Below are positions 8,576-16,045 of a DNA stretch of 64,000 bases, one piece after another; position 1 is the stretch's first letter; every line of letters begins with the position of its first letter. Made by a program: the position numbers and the translations under genes. This DNA is from CAVXDP01 sp964562925. GTDB taxonomy: Archaea > Thermoproteota > Bathyarchaeia > 40CM-2-53-6 > CAVXDP01. The notes below the pieces were generated by a model. The model saw nothing but the letters and a program-made list of their open reading frames with translations. It had not been told where the DNA came from and ran no database searches. The stretch lies in the NCBI GenBank assembly GCA_964562925.1, contig CAZLVF010000003.1, forward strand, positions 1 through 64,000, written 5' to 3'.

Positions 8576-10540
8576 CTATCTCTGTTTCACCGTCAACAGT
8601 TTGCAGATGTTTGGAAAGCGTTCCAGCTCCTTGTGTGGAAAATAAAGCGCTTTCATAAACTCTTCTTGAAAGTCTCTCTCCGCAGCCAACTCCAAGTATC
8701 TCATTTTCCTCACCACGTTATACGCTGTCTTTCTGATCTCCTTAGACATTAAAGCCATCCTTGCCCCCGATCCAGCCGTGTTGCCCACAAATTCGAACCT
8801 GTCGGTTGGAGCGTCGGGAAGCATACCTATGGTGCGTGTACTTTCCGGGTCTACATACGTTCCGAAGGCTCCAGCCAAAAACACTCTAGCTATCTCATTT
8901 GTCTCAACGCCAACCCGTTTCATGAGGATTGATGTGCCAGAGTAAATAGCTGCTTTCGCAAGCTGTATCTCGTTAATATCATGCTGAGAGACAACTATCT
9001 CTTTTCCGGCTCCCGCTTCGTCGGGCTTGGCTAAGACGTAACTGAGAACCTTGCCTTCACGTTTCAGCCTCGGAATATCCAATTCCTGATCTATCTTTCC
9101 CGTCTTGTCTAGTATTCCAACCCTAAACAATTCAGCTACAGCGTCTACTATACCTGAACCACATATTCCTTCAGGCTTCGCTTCATCAATCACGCGATAC
9201 GACGGCTCGAGTGTTTTGGGGTCAATCCAAACTCTCTCGATAGCGCCGGTTGAAGCTCTCATCCCATGCCTTATGTGGGCGCCTTCGAAGGCTGGTCCAG
9301 AAGCTGCTGAACAACAGATCATAGAATCACGATTACCTAGAACGATCTCGGTATTTGTTCCTATGTCGACTAGAAGCGACATCTCGGCCGTTTCAAAGAT
9401 TCCTGTGGCAAGTATGTCCGCAACCGCATCAGCCCCCACAAAGCCTGCGATAATGGGATACGAGTAGACATACGCGCCTGAGTTTACTTCTAACCCAACC
9501 TCTTTTGTACGAACGTCAAGTGGAGATTGCACAGCTGGCGGATAAGGTGACAGGGAGACAAACTCAGGCTTTATGCCAAAGAAGATATGATGCATACCAG
9601 TGTTTCCAACCACAACCATGTCGTAGATGTCTTCACGGTCTATCCCGATGGCTCTTAGAGCGTCACTTACAAGTCTGTTTACCCCGCCAACTACCGCTGC
9701 TTGAAGGTCAATGAGTTTTTCCGGCTCTCTCATAGTGTAGGAGATCCGACTGATTACATCCTCGCCGTACGGAATCTGCGGGTTCATCATCGAGGTCGCA
9801 GCAACTACGGAACCATTGTTCAAGTCGACTAAATATCCGGCCAGCTTAGTAGTCCCGATATCAACTGCAAATCCGTAGCACTTACCCGTCGTGTCGCCCG
9901 GGTCAATGTCAATAATCTCTCTACGATCCTTGAGTGCAGCTGTCACTGTCCAGTTCTTGTCTCTGAGTACTCCAGGAAGTTTTTTTAAAGTCTCATAGTT
10001 AGCAGATAGGTCTTCAAGATGATACTTCGACTTCAGCGCGGCTTGGAGACGTTCCAAGTCGGCCGTAACATCTTGCAGGGTGGGAACTGGTAGTTCTACG
10101 ACATGTTTCGAAATGGAAGGGCCCAATGGGACTTTTCTCTCTATCCCAAGCACAGAGAGTCGTTGGCGTCTAACCTGGCTCTCTCTCGGAATCTCGACCA
10201 ACAGGTTTCCGGTAGCTTTGACTATCATCTGACATGCAAGTCTGTAACCATCATGGATCTCCGCCTCGGTTAGAAACTTCGTCTCTAACTCTGTCAGGCC
10301 GCTTAGGAGTTCCCTACCCTCGACAACGATGACCCGGCACTTGCCGCAGAGCCCTCTTCCTCCGCAGAAAGCTTCGCTTGCAACTCCTGCTGATCTCGCA
10401 GCGGAGTAAAGGGTCTCTCCGATCAGAACGCTAACCCGTCTGCCGATGGGTTGAATCGTTACGTTTGCCTTGGGCAAGACTGTCACTGGAGCCGTATCTT
10501 CCAAAGAGTAGACTGAGCTGTCTATCTCAGTTTCCGGCAT
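8576..10540 (-). CDS. RACo-like corrinoid reductive-activation protein (2Fe-2S ferredoxin + ASKHA ATPase)
   Basis: A 654-aa protein with an N-terminal plant-type 2Fe-2S ferredoxin domain (C59-x5-C65-x2-C68-x34-C103) followed by an ASKHA ATPase region with GFAVDIGTTKLAGYLVDL, SLLVDIGTNTEIVLG and FLAGAFGTYVDP. This is the architecture of RACo, which uses ATP to reduce the inactive cob(II)amide form of corrinoid methyl-carrier proteins. No corrinoid protein or methyltransferase is encoded in the window, so its client is elsewhere or unknown. It heads a minus-strand series with the SDR 47 bp downstream (after collapsing the gap). Family call firm; client unknown. Confidence 0.9.
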   Translation of the reverse strand: MPETEIDSSVYSLEDTAPVTVLPKANVTIQPIGRRVSVLIGETLYSAARSAGVASEAFCGGRGLCGKCRVIVVEGRELLSGLTELETKFLTEAEIHDGYRLACQMIVKATGNLLVEIPRESQVRRQRLSVLGIERKVPLGPSISKHVVELPVPTLQDVTADLERLQAALKSKYHLEDLSANYETLKKLPGVLRDKNWTVTAALKDRREIIDIDPGDTTGKCYGFAVDIGTTKLAGYLVDLNNGSVVAATSMMNPQIPYGEDVISRISYTMREPEKLIDLQAAVVGGVNRLVSDALRAIGIDREDIYDMVVVGNTGMHHIFFGIKPEFVSLSPYPPAVQSPLDVRTKEVGLEVNSGAYVYSYPIIAGFVGADAVADILATGIFETAEMSLLVDIGTNTEIVLGNRDSMICCSAASGPAFEGAHIRHGMRASTGAIERVWIDPKTLEPSYRVIDEAKPEGICGSGIVDAVAELFRVGILDKTGKIDQELDIPRLKREGKVLSYVLAKPDEAGAGKEIVVSQHDINEIQLAKAAIYSGTSILMKRVGVETNEIARVFLAGAFGTYVDPESTRTIGMLPDAPTDRFEFVGNTAGSGARMALMSKEIRKTAYNVVRKMRYLELAAERDFQEEFMKALYFPHKELERFPNICKLLTVKQR

Positions 10541-10552
10541 ATATGCGAGGAA

Positions 10553-10562
10553 AAAATATAAG
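10553..10562 (+). promoter_or_regulatory. TATA box for the tRNA-binding protein gene
   Basis: AAAATATAAG lies about 40 bp before the TTG start at 10601. A transcript beginning about 25 bp later would still include the AGAGG ribosome site. Confidence 0.5.
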
Positions 10563-10600
10563 CTGTGTTATTTGCTTGTTCGTGAAAGAGGTTAGAGCGT

Positions 10601-10936
10601 TTGTCTTCGGTTGAAATATCCTTTGAGGAGTTTCAGAGGCTTGATATTCGGATAGGAACCATAGTTAACGTGGAACGTATCCCAAGGACCGAGAAGCTAT
10701 ACAAGATCCTCGTCGACGTGGGAAGCTACGGAACCAGACAGACCGTGGCAAGTCTAGCGCCATACTACACGACAGAGGAATTGAAGGGTAAGAGAATAGT
10801 GTTCCTATCCAATTTGAAGCCGGCAAAATTCTCAGGAGAGTCTTCTCAAGGAATGCTCCTAGCCGCTGAGGAGGGTGGCAAGGTTTCACTGCTCTCACTG
10901 GACAGGGATATGCCCAACGGCGCAAGGGTTAGATAG
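10601..10936 (+). CDS. tRNA-binding OB-fold protein (MetG C-terminal/EMAP II-like)
   Basis: A 111-aa stand-alone tRNA-binding OB fold like the C-terminal domain of methionyl-tRNA synthetase. RLDIRIGTIVNVERIPRTEKLYKI is the diagnostic first strand region (shown here only as a family cue), followed by RQTVASL and a KPAKFSGESSQGMLLAA loop. Such proteins act in trans to deliver tRNA to MetRS. The start is TTG, supported by AGAGG about 9 bases upstream and by the TATA box spacing. It is divergent from the RACo-like gene. Confidence 0.88.
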   Translation: MSSVEISFEEFQRLDIRIGTIVNVERIPRTEKLYKILVDVGSYGTRQTVASLAPYYTTEELKGKRIVFLSNLKPAKFSGESSQGMLLAAEEGGKVSLLSLDRDMPNGARVR

Positions 10937-11075
10937 CCAAAAAGTTAACATGGCTCCTACTGACGAAGGTCAACAGTTGGATTTCGCATTGATCAAGAGA
11001 TGTTCTTAAGCGTCCCAAGAGAAAAGATATTTGATCACACGATTCGATAGATCGTGATATTCGCGGCTGGAGCCT

Positions 11076-11444
11076 ATGCCCAAGAAGAAAGGTCCGACCG
11101 AACAAGACGTGCTCCATATAATCAAGAACACGCAGGAAGAGGGGATCCTGCAGTCGGAGCTCTGGAAGAGGATAGAGGCGGACAGCCGTGAGGGTTCTCG
11201 GACTATTCTCAGGCTTGAAAAGAAGGGTTTGATCGAGAGAAGAAAGGAGCTTCATGATGGAAGATGGACTTACAGGATACTTGCTAGACATAGGTTCTCA
11301 AGGATAGATTCTATCAAGGACGTTCCATGCGCGTTCTGTGACCTAGAGGCAAAGTGCAGTCAGTCAGCCCTTCAGAATCCAAGTAAGTGTGAGAAGCTGA
11401 CGAAATGGCTTGAGACCATGGCAGAGGGCATAGTAAAGGCGTGA
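11076..11444 (+). CDS. TFE-beta (archaeal Rpc34-like transcription factor)
   Basis: A 122-aa protein with an N-terminal winged helix (residues about 5-70; SELWKRIEADSREGSRTILRL is the recognition region) followed by a four-cysteine cluster C85-x2-C88-x5-C94-x10-C105 and then LTKWLE. This matches archaeal TFE-beta and the C-terminus of eukaryotic RPC39/Rpc34, where the cysteines bind a 4Fe-4S cluster. With TFE-alpha it helps RNA polymerase open promoters. It is found in several archaeal lineages, mainly TACK and Asgard, which helps to place the organism. It follows the OB-fold gene by 139 bp. Confidence 0.88.
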   Translation: MPKKKGPTEQDVLHIIKNTQEEGILQSELWKRIEADSREGSRTILRLEKKGLIERRKELHDGRWTYRILARHRFSRIDSIKDVPCAFCDLEAKCSQSALQNPSKCEKLTKWLETMAEGIVKA

Positions 11445-11551
11445 ATGTGCAATTGGTAATCCTTCCAGTCTCCTGCTATCTTAGGAAGCCACTGGGGCAG
11501 AGCCCCCGAACAAGTCTCACATAAGCTTAGCATAGGATGCTCGATTTCTAG

Positions 11552-12175
11552 ATGGGCAAACGGAAATCTTCTCGGCTTTGGATACAGGCGAGACAGAAAG
11601 ATCAGTTCTACAAATTGGCGAAGATCCAAGGGTATCGAAGCAGAGCCAGTTTCAAGCTGCTCGAAGTGATCAAAAGGTACAGGTTCATGAGGCCTAGCGA
11701 CCGGGTTGTTGACCTCGGCGCGGCGCCGGGCGGATGGCTTCAAGCCACTAGGCAAACGGTCGGCGACAAGGGTTTCGTGTACGGGTTTGATTTGGAGTCG
11801 ATAGAGCCTCTGCCGTACAATAACGTGTATGTTGGAATCCTAGATGTGGTCAATGAAGGAGCCGCCAGAATAGTATCGAGCATAATACAGGGAAAAGTTG
11901 ACGTGGTGTTGTCCGATGTTGCTCCGAAGATCTCAGGTGTATGGGAGGTTGATCATGCTCGACAGATATTCTTAGCGAGGAGATCTCTTGAGATCGCGGA
12001 CCATTTGCTTCGCAAGGGGGGAAACTTCTTCGTCAAACTTTTTCATGGACCAGAGTTAAGAGAGTTCAGACTAGACGTTGAGAAAGTCTTCAAGAACGTT
12101 ACATTGATCAAACCCTCAGCCAGCAGAGCAAGAAGTTCGGAGGTATACCTACTAGGTACAGGCTTTCTGGGATAG
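11552..12175 (+). CDS. rlmE: RlmE/FtsJ-type rRNA 2'-O-methyltransferase
   Basis: SAM-dependent methyltransferase that modifies the ribose 2'-OH of 23S rRNA in the peptidyl-transferase region. VVDLGAAPGGWLQ is motif I; the K-D-K-E catalytic set is visible in RASFKLLE, LSDVAPKISG, FFVKLFHG and the SSEVYLLG end. 207 aa is normal. Its 3' end overlaps the convergent trm1 gene by 24 bp. Nearby genes are mostly RNA-related (OB tRNA-binding protein, TFE-beta, Trm1). Confidence 0.95.
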   Translation: MGKRKSSRLWIQARQKDQFYKLAKIQGYRSRASFKLLEVIKRYRFMRPSDRVVDLGAAPGGWLQATRQTVGDKGFVYGFDLESIEPLPYNNVYVGILDVVNEGAARIVSSIIQGKVDVVLSDVAPKISGVWEVDHARQIFLARRSLEIADHLLRKGGNFFVKLFHGPELREFRLDVEKVFKNVTLIKPSASRARSSEVYLLGTGFLG

Positions 12176-13435
12176 CCCCTTCAAAACCTGTTTCAAGATT
12201 TTTGGTCCAGCGTCTGTTCTGATACCGTTGCCGTGGAAGTGAGTGAGAGACGCTAAGTATCCCAATTTTCGGATCTCTTCTACCACGGACCTAGGTTTTG
12301 GCGACGGGGTTCCGTATCGGTCTGACAATCTATCTATTCTGTAATATGTTGGAAGGCTGTCTATTTCGTTAAGGATCCTTTCGAGTAGTCGGATAACGCG
12401 ATTCTTCTTTCCAAGCCTCTTCGTCTCCGTAAGGTGTAACATTTGTCTTGAGAACCCTTTGTCGTAGAGGTTTCCTAGCCAGAGCGGGCCGGCGATCGCG
12501 TAGCGATGATTGCAGACCTTGCATCTCATCTCCGTAATGGGTAAGCCATATGAAGACTCTCTGTAGGTGCAGTGGAAGCAATGTAGTATGTAACCCAGTT
12601 TAGCGAGGGTTCGGCTTGCGTGGATGCTTCCATACGGAATTGTAGCGTAGACCCGGACATAATGATCTGTGCTGTGTGAAAGTCTAACATCGATTCCCAA
12701 GTCATGTCTTGCGGCTGCGGAGGCTAGCGAGGCTAAGAGCAGTCGTGTCCCGATCTCATGGCAGTATTCGGTTCTAAGCGGTCGTCCCCCATATTTTCTC
12801 AGCGCAGCTCTTGGGCGGATCCCACATAGAGGTGCTACATCGGTGGCGGTGATCATTATCAAGGCATTATTGGAGGATGCTCGGACGGCCGAGTCGAGGA
12901 AGGGCGCAGGAGAACCGAAAGGATCTAGGTCGACCACATCGAACCGACTGTGTGGCGCGCTGTGAAGAGCCAGAGCCAAGTTCGCATCCATGCATGCAAC
13001 TTCGGCGCGATCCTCTAGACTATTCCGCTCGACGTTTCTTCTCGCTAGGCTAGACGCTTCTCTTCGAATATCGTTAAGTAGCACTTTAGCCCGTCCTTCA
13101 ACTTCTATCGCATACCTCACGCCTCTAACGCCGCAGCCGGCCATCGCATCAAGAACCGTGAGCCTACGTGGTGTTTCTTTCCGATAACACTCGAGAGCAA
13201 GTACTGAGATGTCTCGGCTAAACTCCATAATGGGATTGTAGAAGATGCTGCCTCTTGTACTATCTTGAGTTCTGGCCAGACTCGCCTTCGGAACGAGTAT
13301 ACGCACGTTTCCTTCTTCTATTTCGATCAGATCGGTCTTGATAAGGTTGGAAATTGTTCTCACCTCTATTCCCGGGGGCGACAGGTCTAGAACAAATAGG
13401 AAGATTTGCAGAAAGAGTTTCCGACCGATCTTCAA
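12152..13435 (-). CDS. trm1: tRNA (guanine26-N2)-dimethyltransferase Trm1
   Basis: Methylates guanine 26 at the elbow of tRNA. VLDAMAGCGVRGVRYA is the SAM-binding motif, VDLDPFGSPAPFLDSA the Trm1-specific motif, and MITATDVAPLCG and the CFHC...CKVC zinc-binding pairs in the C-terminal domain are present. The reading frame starts at 13435 but the first ~18 hydrophobic residues are atypical; a TTG initiating near DLSPPGIEV would give a more usual N-terminus. It converges on rlmE with a 24-bp overlap and diverges from the THEP1 gene. Confidence 0.92.
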   Translation of the reverse strand: MKIGRKLFLQIFLFVLDLSPPGIEVRTISNLIKTDLIEIEEGNVRILVPKASLARTQDSTRGSIFYNPIMEFSRDISVLALECYRKETPRRLTVLDAMAGCGVRGVRYAIEVEGRAKVLLNDIRREASSLARRNVERNSLEDRAEVACMDANLALALHSAPHSRFDVVDLDPFGSPAPFLDSAVRASSNNALIMITATDVAPLCGIRPRAALRKYGGRPLRTEYCHEIGTRLLLASLASAAARHDLGIDVRLSHSTDHYVRVYATIPYGSIHASRTLAKLGYILHCFHCTYRESSYGLPITEMRCKVCNHRYAIAGPLWLGNLYDKGFSRQMLHLTETKRLGKKNRVIRLLERILNEIDSLPTYYRIDRLSDRYGTPSPKPRSVVEEIRKLGYLASLTHFHGNGIRTDAGPKILKQVLKGLSQKACT

Positions 13436-13614
13436 CGTAGTTGAATTGCGATACGAGAAACAAGAGCAATCGTTCCGTCATGGCCCAGAACGCTACGCCG
13501 GCCCTATTTTCCCAATGTACCTCAGCGCACGATTGGATCATGGCTCTAAGGCGCTGTATGCCCAGGAAAGTTTCAAGAGATCAATCAGGACCTAGCTTAC
13601 ATAGGCCAATAGCC

Positions 13615-14169
13615 TTGAGCAGAGCCGTTATCATCACAGGAAGACCTAGCGTCGGCAAGACCACAGTCTTCCTTCGTGTTGTGGATTCTCTTAGAGCTTC
13701 TGGGCGAATAGTCGGGGGCTTCGTCAGCAAGGAGGTACGTATCGGAGGCTCTCGAGTAGGCTTTGAGTTAGTCGATCTGACGTCCCATAGAAAAGGCTGG
13801 CTTGCTCACATCGACCAACCCAATGGCCCAAGAGTCGGAAAGTACCGTGTTAACACAGAGGATCTCGTTGAGATAGGCGTTGGAGCGATTAACAACGCGT
13901 TACTGGAAAGTAGGGTAGACACGATTGCTGTAGATGAGATAGGCCCAATGGAGCTGACAAGTCAACACTTCGTTCGAGCTATCAGCGATGCCCTAAACAG
14001 CTCGAAATTACTGTTTGCCACTATACACTATCGCGAAAGGGAGCGTATACTTTCGATGTTCAACCTGAAGGCAACTGTCCAACTGTTTGAGATAATGATC
14101 GATAACAGAGAAACAGTCTATCAGAAGATTATGGATGCGGTCGCCAGCGGTTCGAGACGAAGATCCTAG
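13615..14169 (+). CDS. THEP1-type nucleoside-triphosphatase
   Basis: P-loop NTPase of the THEP1 family (about 180 aa), which hydrolyses NTPs to NDPs; the cellular role is unclear. Walker A is GRPSVGKTT, Walker B is IAVDEIGPMEL, and GGFVSKEVR and GFELVDL are family signatures. The open frame extends back to 13441, but that extension is rich in unlikely residues and overlaps the divergent trm1 promoter; the TTG at 13615 gives a 184-aa protein of standard length. Confidence 0.88.
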   Translation: MSRAVIITGRPSVGKTTVFLRVVDSLRASGRIVGGFVSKEVRIGGSRVGFELVDLTSHRKGWLAHIDQPNGPRVGKYRVNTEDLVEIGVGAINNALLESRVDTIAVDEIGPMELTSQHFVRAISDALNSSKLLFATIHYRERERILSMFNLKATVQLFEIMIDNRETVYQKIMDAVASGSRRRS

Positions 14170-14327
14170 ACTCTACCTCAGAGATGTGGCGGAACCCATT
14201 GACAAGCGCCGTTAACTCTAGAAGATCGCTTTGTCTGCTTGCAGCAAATAGCCCTCAAAAATAGCCATAAACCGAACAGAACCATGAAAGAAAATATTGA
14301 AAAATAGTGGGCCGAACCGGAAGGCAC

Positions 14328-14374
14328 AGTGTTGAGTATATACACCAGTAAACCTTGTAACAGGTCTCAACACT
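14328..14374. promoter_or_regulatory. TATA box flanked by a 9-bp inverted repeat ahead of the cupin gene
   Basis: Perfect arms AGTGTTGAG (14328-14336) and CTCAACACT (14366-14374) enclose a TATA-like GTATATAC (about 14336-14343). The right arm ends one base before the GTG start at 14376. The spacing would put the left arm over the TATA flank and the right arm at the transcript start, as an operator would be placed. Confidence 0.45.
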
Positions 14375-14375
14375 A

Positions 14376-14885
14376 GTGGTCAAGAGGGCTAATCTTCGCG
14401 TGAGGCAGAGAATCTTGCCTATTGAAGTAAAAGGACTGAGGCTTAATGTCGACTCAAATTGTCGCGGTTTTGAAATTCAAGGATTGCAGAAGTCAGACGT
14501 GTTTGAGAACGACTACATTCTAGATGTTGTTATCCAAACCGTCCGTCCTCACAAGAAACGAGGCCCCCACTTTCATAATCACAAGACTGAGTGGTTTCTC
14601 CCATTAGAGGGGGCGGCAGATCTTTACGGATATGAGTCCTCCGAGGACATAACGCGGTTACGATACAAGTTTCTAATGACTGCTGACTATGAGCATCCAA
14701 AGATCTACGTCATACGACCTAAGACATGTCATTGGGTCAAAAACAATACCGAGAGAGATTTCTATATGATTGCTTTTTCAAACACAGAATACGACAACAA
14801 GAATCCTGACAACATTCCTTGCCCGGATAGATCTGACTCGTCTACGAACTCTGATGTCTATGGCTCCTGCGATCAGGTATCATGA
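14376..14885 (+). CDS. Cupin-fold protein (WbuC/FdtA-like)
   Basis: A 169-aa single-domain cupin. The first metal or sugar-binding motif is GPHFHNHKTEWFLPLEG; the second is PKTCHWVKNNTERDFYMIAF. It resembles the small sugar-isomerase-like cupins of polysaccharide loci, though no sugar biosynthesis gene is directly adjacent. The last 25 residues are polar and low in structure. The GTG start is just inside a TATA box and inverted-repeat element, suggesting a controlled gene with a short leader. The substrate is unknown. Confidence 0.7.
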   Translation: MVKRANLRVRQRILPIEVKGLRLNVDSNCRGFEIQGLQKSDVFENDYILDVVIQTVRPHKKRGPHFHNHKTEWFLPLEGAADLYGYESSEDITRLRYKFLMTADYEHPKIYVIRPKTCHWVKNNTERDFYMIAFSNTEYDNKNPDNIPCPDRSDSSTNSDVYGSCDQVS

Positions 14886-15130
14886 ATTGGATCACGCCTT
14901 AGTTGTGCAACACCCTTTCTATATGCCTCAACTCAGCAACAGAACCCGACGAGCCTTGGACGTAACCCTCCTCCCTACCCCCCTCGACAGAGGAAGGTTC
15001 ACCTATCTCACCCGTGACAGTCATAAGGAAGTAGTCGAGTGATGACTACTACGAACAGTCTACGCTAACACATGTAGATGACATGTGGAGAGTCTCAATT
15101 GGAAGCTCTCAAGCCTCGATGTGATCTATC

Positions 15131-15694
15131 ATGGTCGAATTAACGAGTCTGATTACGATCTTAGCCTTAGTATTCAGCGCGCTAGGCATGTCAGTAGTAC
15201 TAAAGGATTACGTTGCTTCAGCGATCGCAGGACTTGTTGTCAGAGTTACATGGCATACTAAGCCTGGGCGAAGAATCAAGATATTGATAGCTCCAGTCGG
15301 CTTCGCGATGAAAGGCGACATTTTGAGGGTTGGATTCCTAAGCACGACCCTGATGGAGGTAGGCGACGGCGAGCGCCTCCCCAGCGTGCAGACAGGTCGA
15401 ACTGTCAAAGTTCCAAACTTCATTCTAATCAGCAACCCAGTCCTCGTCTATGGTGACAGAATAATCGACGAAGTCGTAGCCTATCTCAGTTGGCCGGGAC
15501 CCAACCTGAACAAAGTTATGGTCGACATGGAATCAGCGATACAAGAACAGGGGCTCAAAGCGATAGAGGTTGGGTTGTACCAGAAAGAGAGCATGTTGGC
15601 GGTTCACGGCATATACGAGGCGAGCCCGAAGACGATTACAGATGAAAGGAGCAACATCTTGAAGAGTTTTCTGTCCAAACAAACCTCGAATTAA
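15131..15694 (+). CDS. MscS-like beta-domain membrane protein
   Basis: A 187-aa protein with one N-terminal hydrophobic helix (residues about 5-35) leading into LKDYVASAIAGLVVR, then an MscS-like beta domain: a KGDILRVGFLSTTLMEV segment, DGERLPSVQTGRTVKVPNFILISNP, and a mixed alpha/beta tail. Canonical MscS has three membrane helices and about 280 residues; only the pore-lining equivalent appears here. It may be a minimal channel-like protein or a soluble-domain regulator. No N-terminal membrane helices are found upstream. Confidence 0.7.
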   Translation: MVELTSLITILALVFSALGMSVVLKDYVASAIAGLVVRVTWHTKPGRRIKILIAPVGFAMKGDILRVGFLSTTLMEVGDGERLPSVQTGRTVKVPNFILISNPVLVYGDRIIDEVVAYLSWPGPNLNKVMVDMESAIQEQGLKAIEVGLYQKESMLAVHGIYEASPKTITDERSNILKSFLSKQTSN

Positions 15695-16045
15695 TGGATC
15701 TGAAGATTATGTCTTACGGCGTCGGAAGAGGCAGAGAACCAGCATAGACAAAACCTAGCCGAAGATCCAACGCCGCGCTGTTCTCGCTTATTAAAGGCGT
15801 CGCAAGGCATCTAATTCTTTTCAAAGCTCCGAAGTAGCTGAGAACCGGAGAAGGCGTTGACGTTATTCTGTTAATTCGAAAGTTCTCTATTCCAAGACAG
15901 TGCACTCTTCTGTATATGCGGACTTTACCCTCCAACACATGACTCTGCTCTTCAAACCCTACTAGCCTATCCAGGCGGTGCATTTCTTACGCAGAAGAAG
16001 AGACCAACATCCACGAAGTTTCGCGGTTCAATCATAGCAGTAATC
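15695..16045. other. Noncoding or undetected 5' end of the M6 protease
   Basis: From 15875 to 16045 the frame of the downstream protease stays open and its last 20 codons encode a basic then hydrophobic stretch that looks like a signal-peptide start, but no ATG, GTG or TTG occurs in that frame. The rest shows nothing recognisable. Confidence 0.35.

Noticed and set aside
8576..10540. Methanogenesis or methylotrophy gene cluster
   Set aside because: Apart from the corrinoid activator no methyltransferase, corrinoid protein, Mcr or Mtr gene is in the window.
15714..15983. Minus-strand 89-codon ORF before the protease
   Set aside because: Composition is not protein-like and it is antisense to the probable signal-peptide region.
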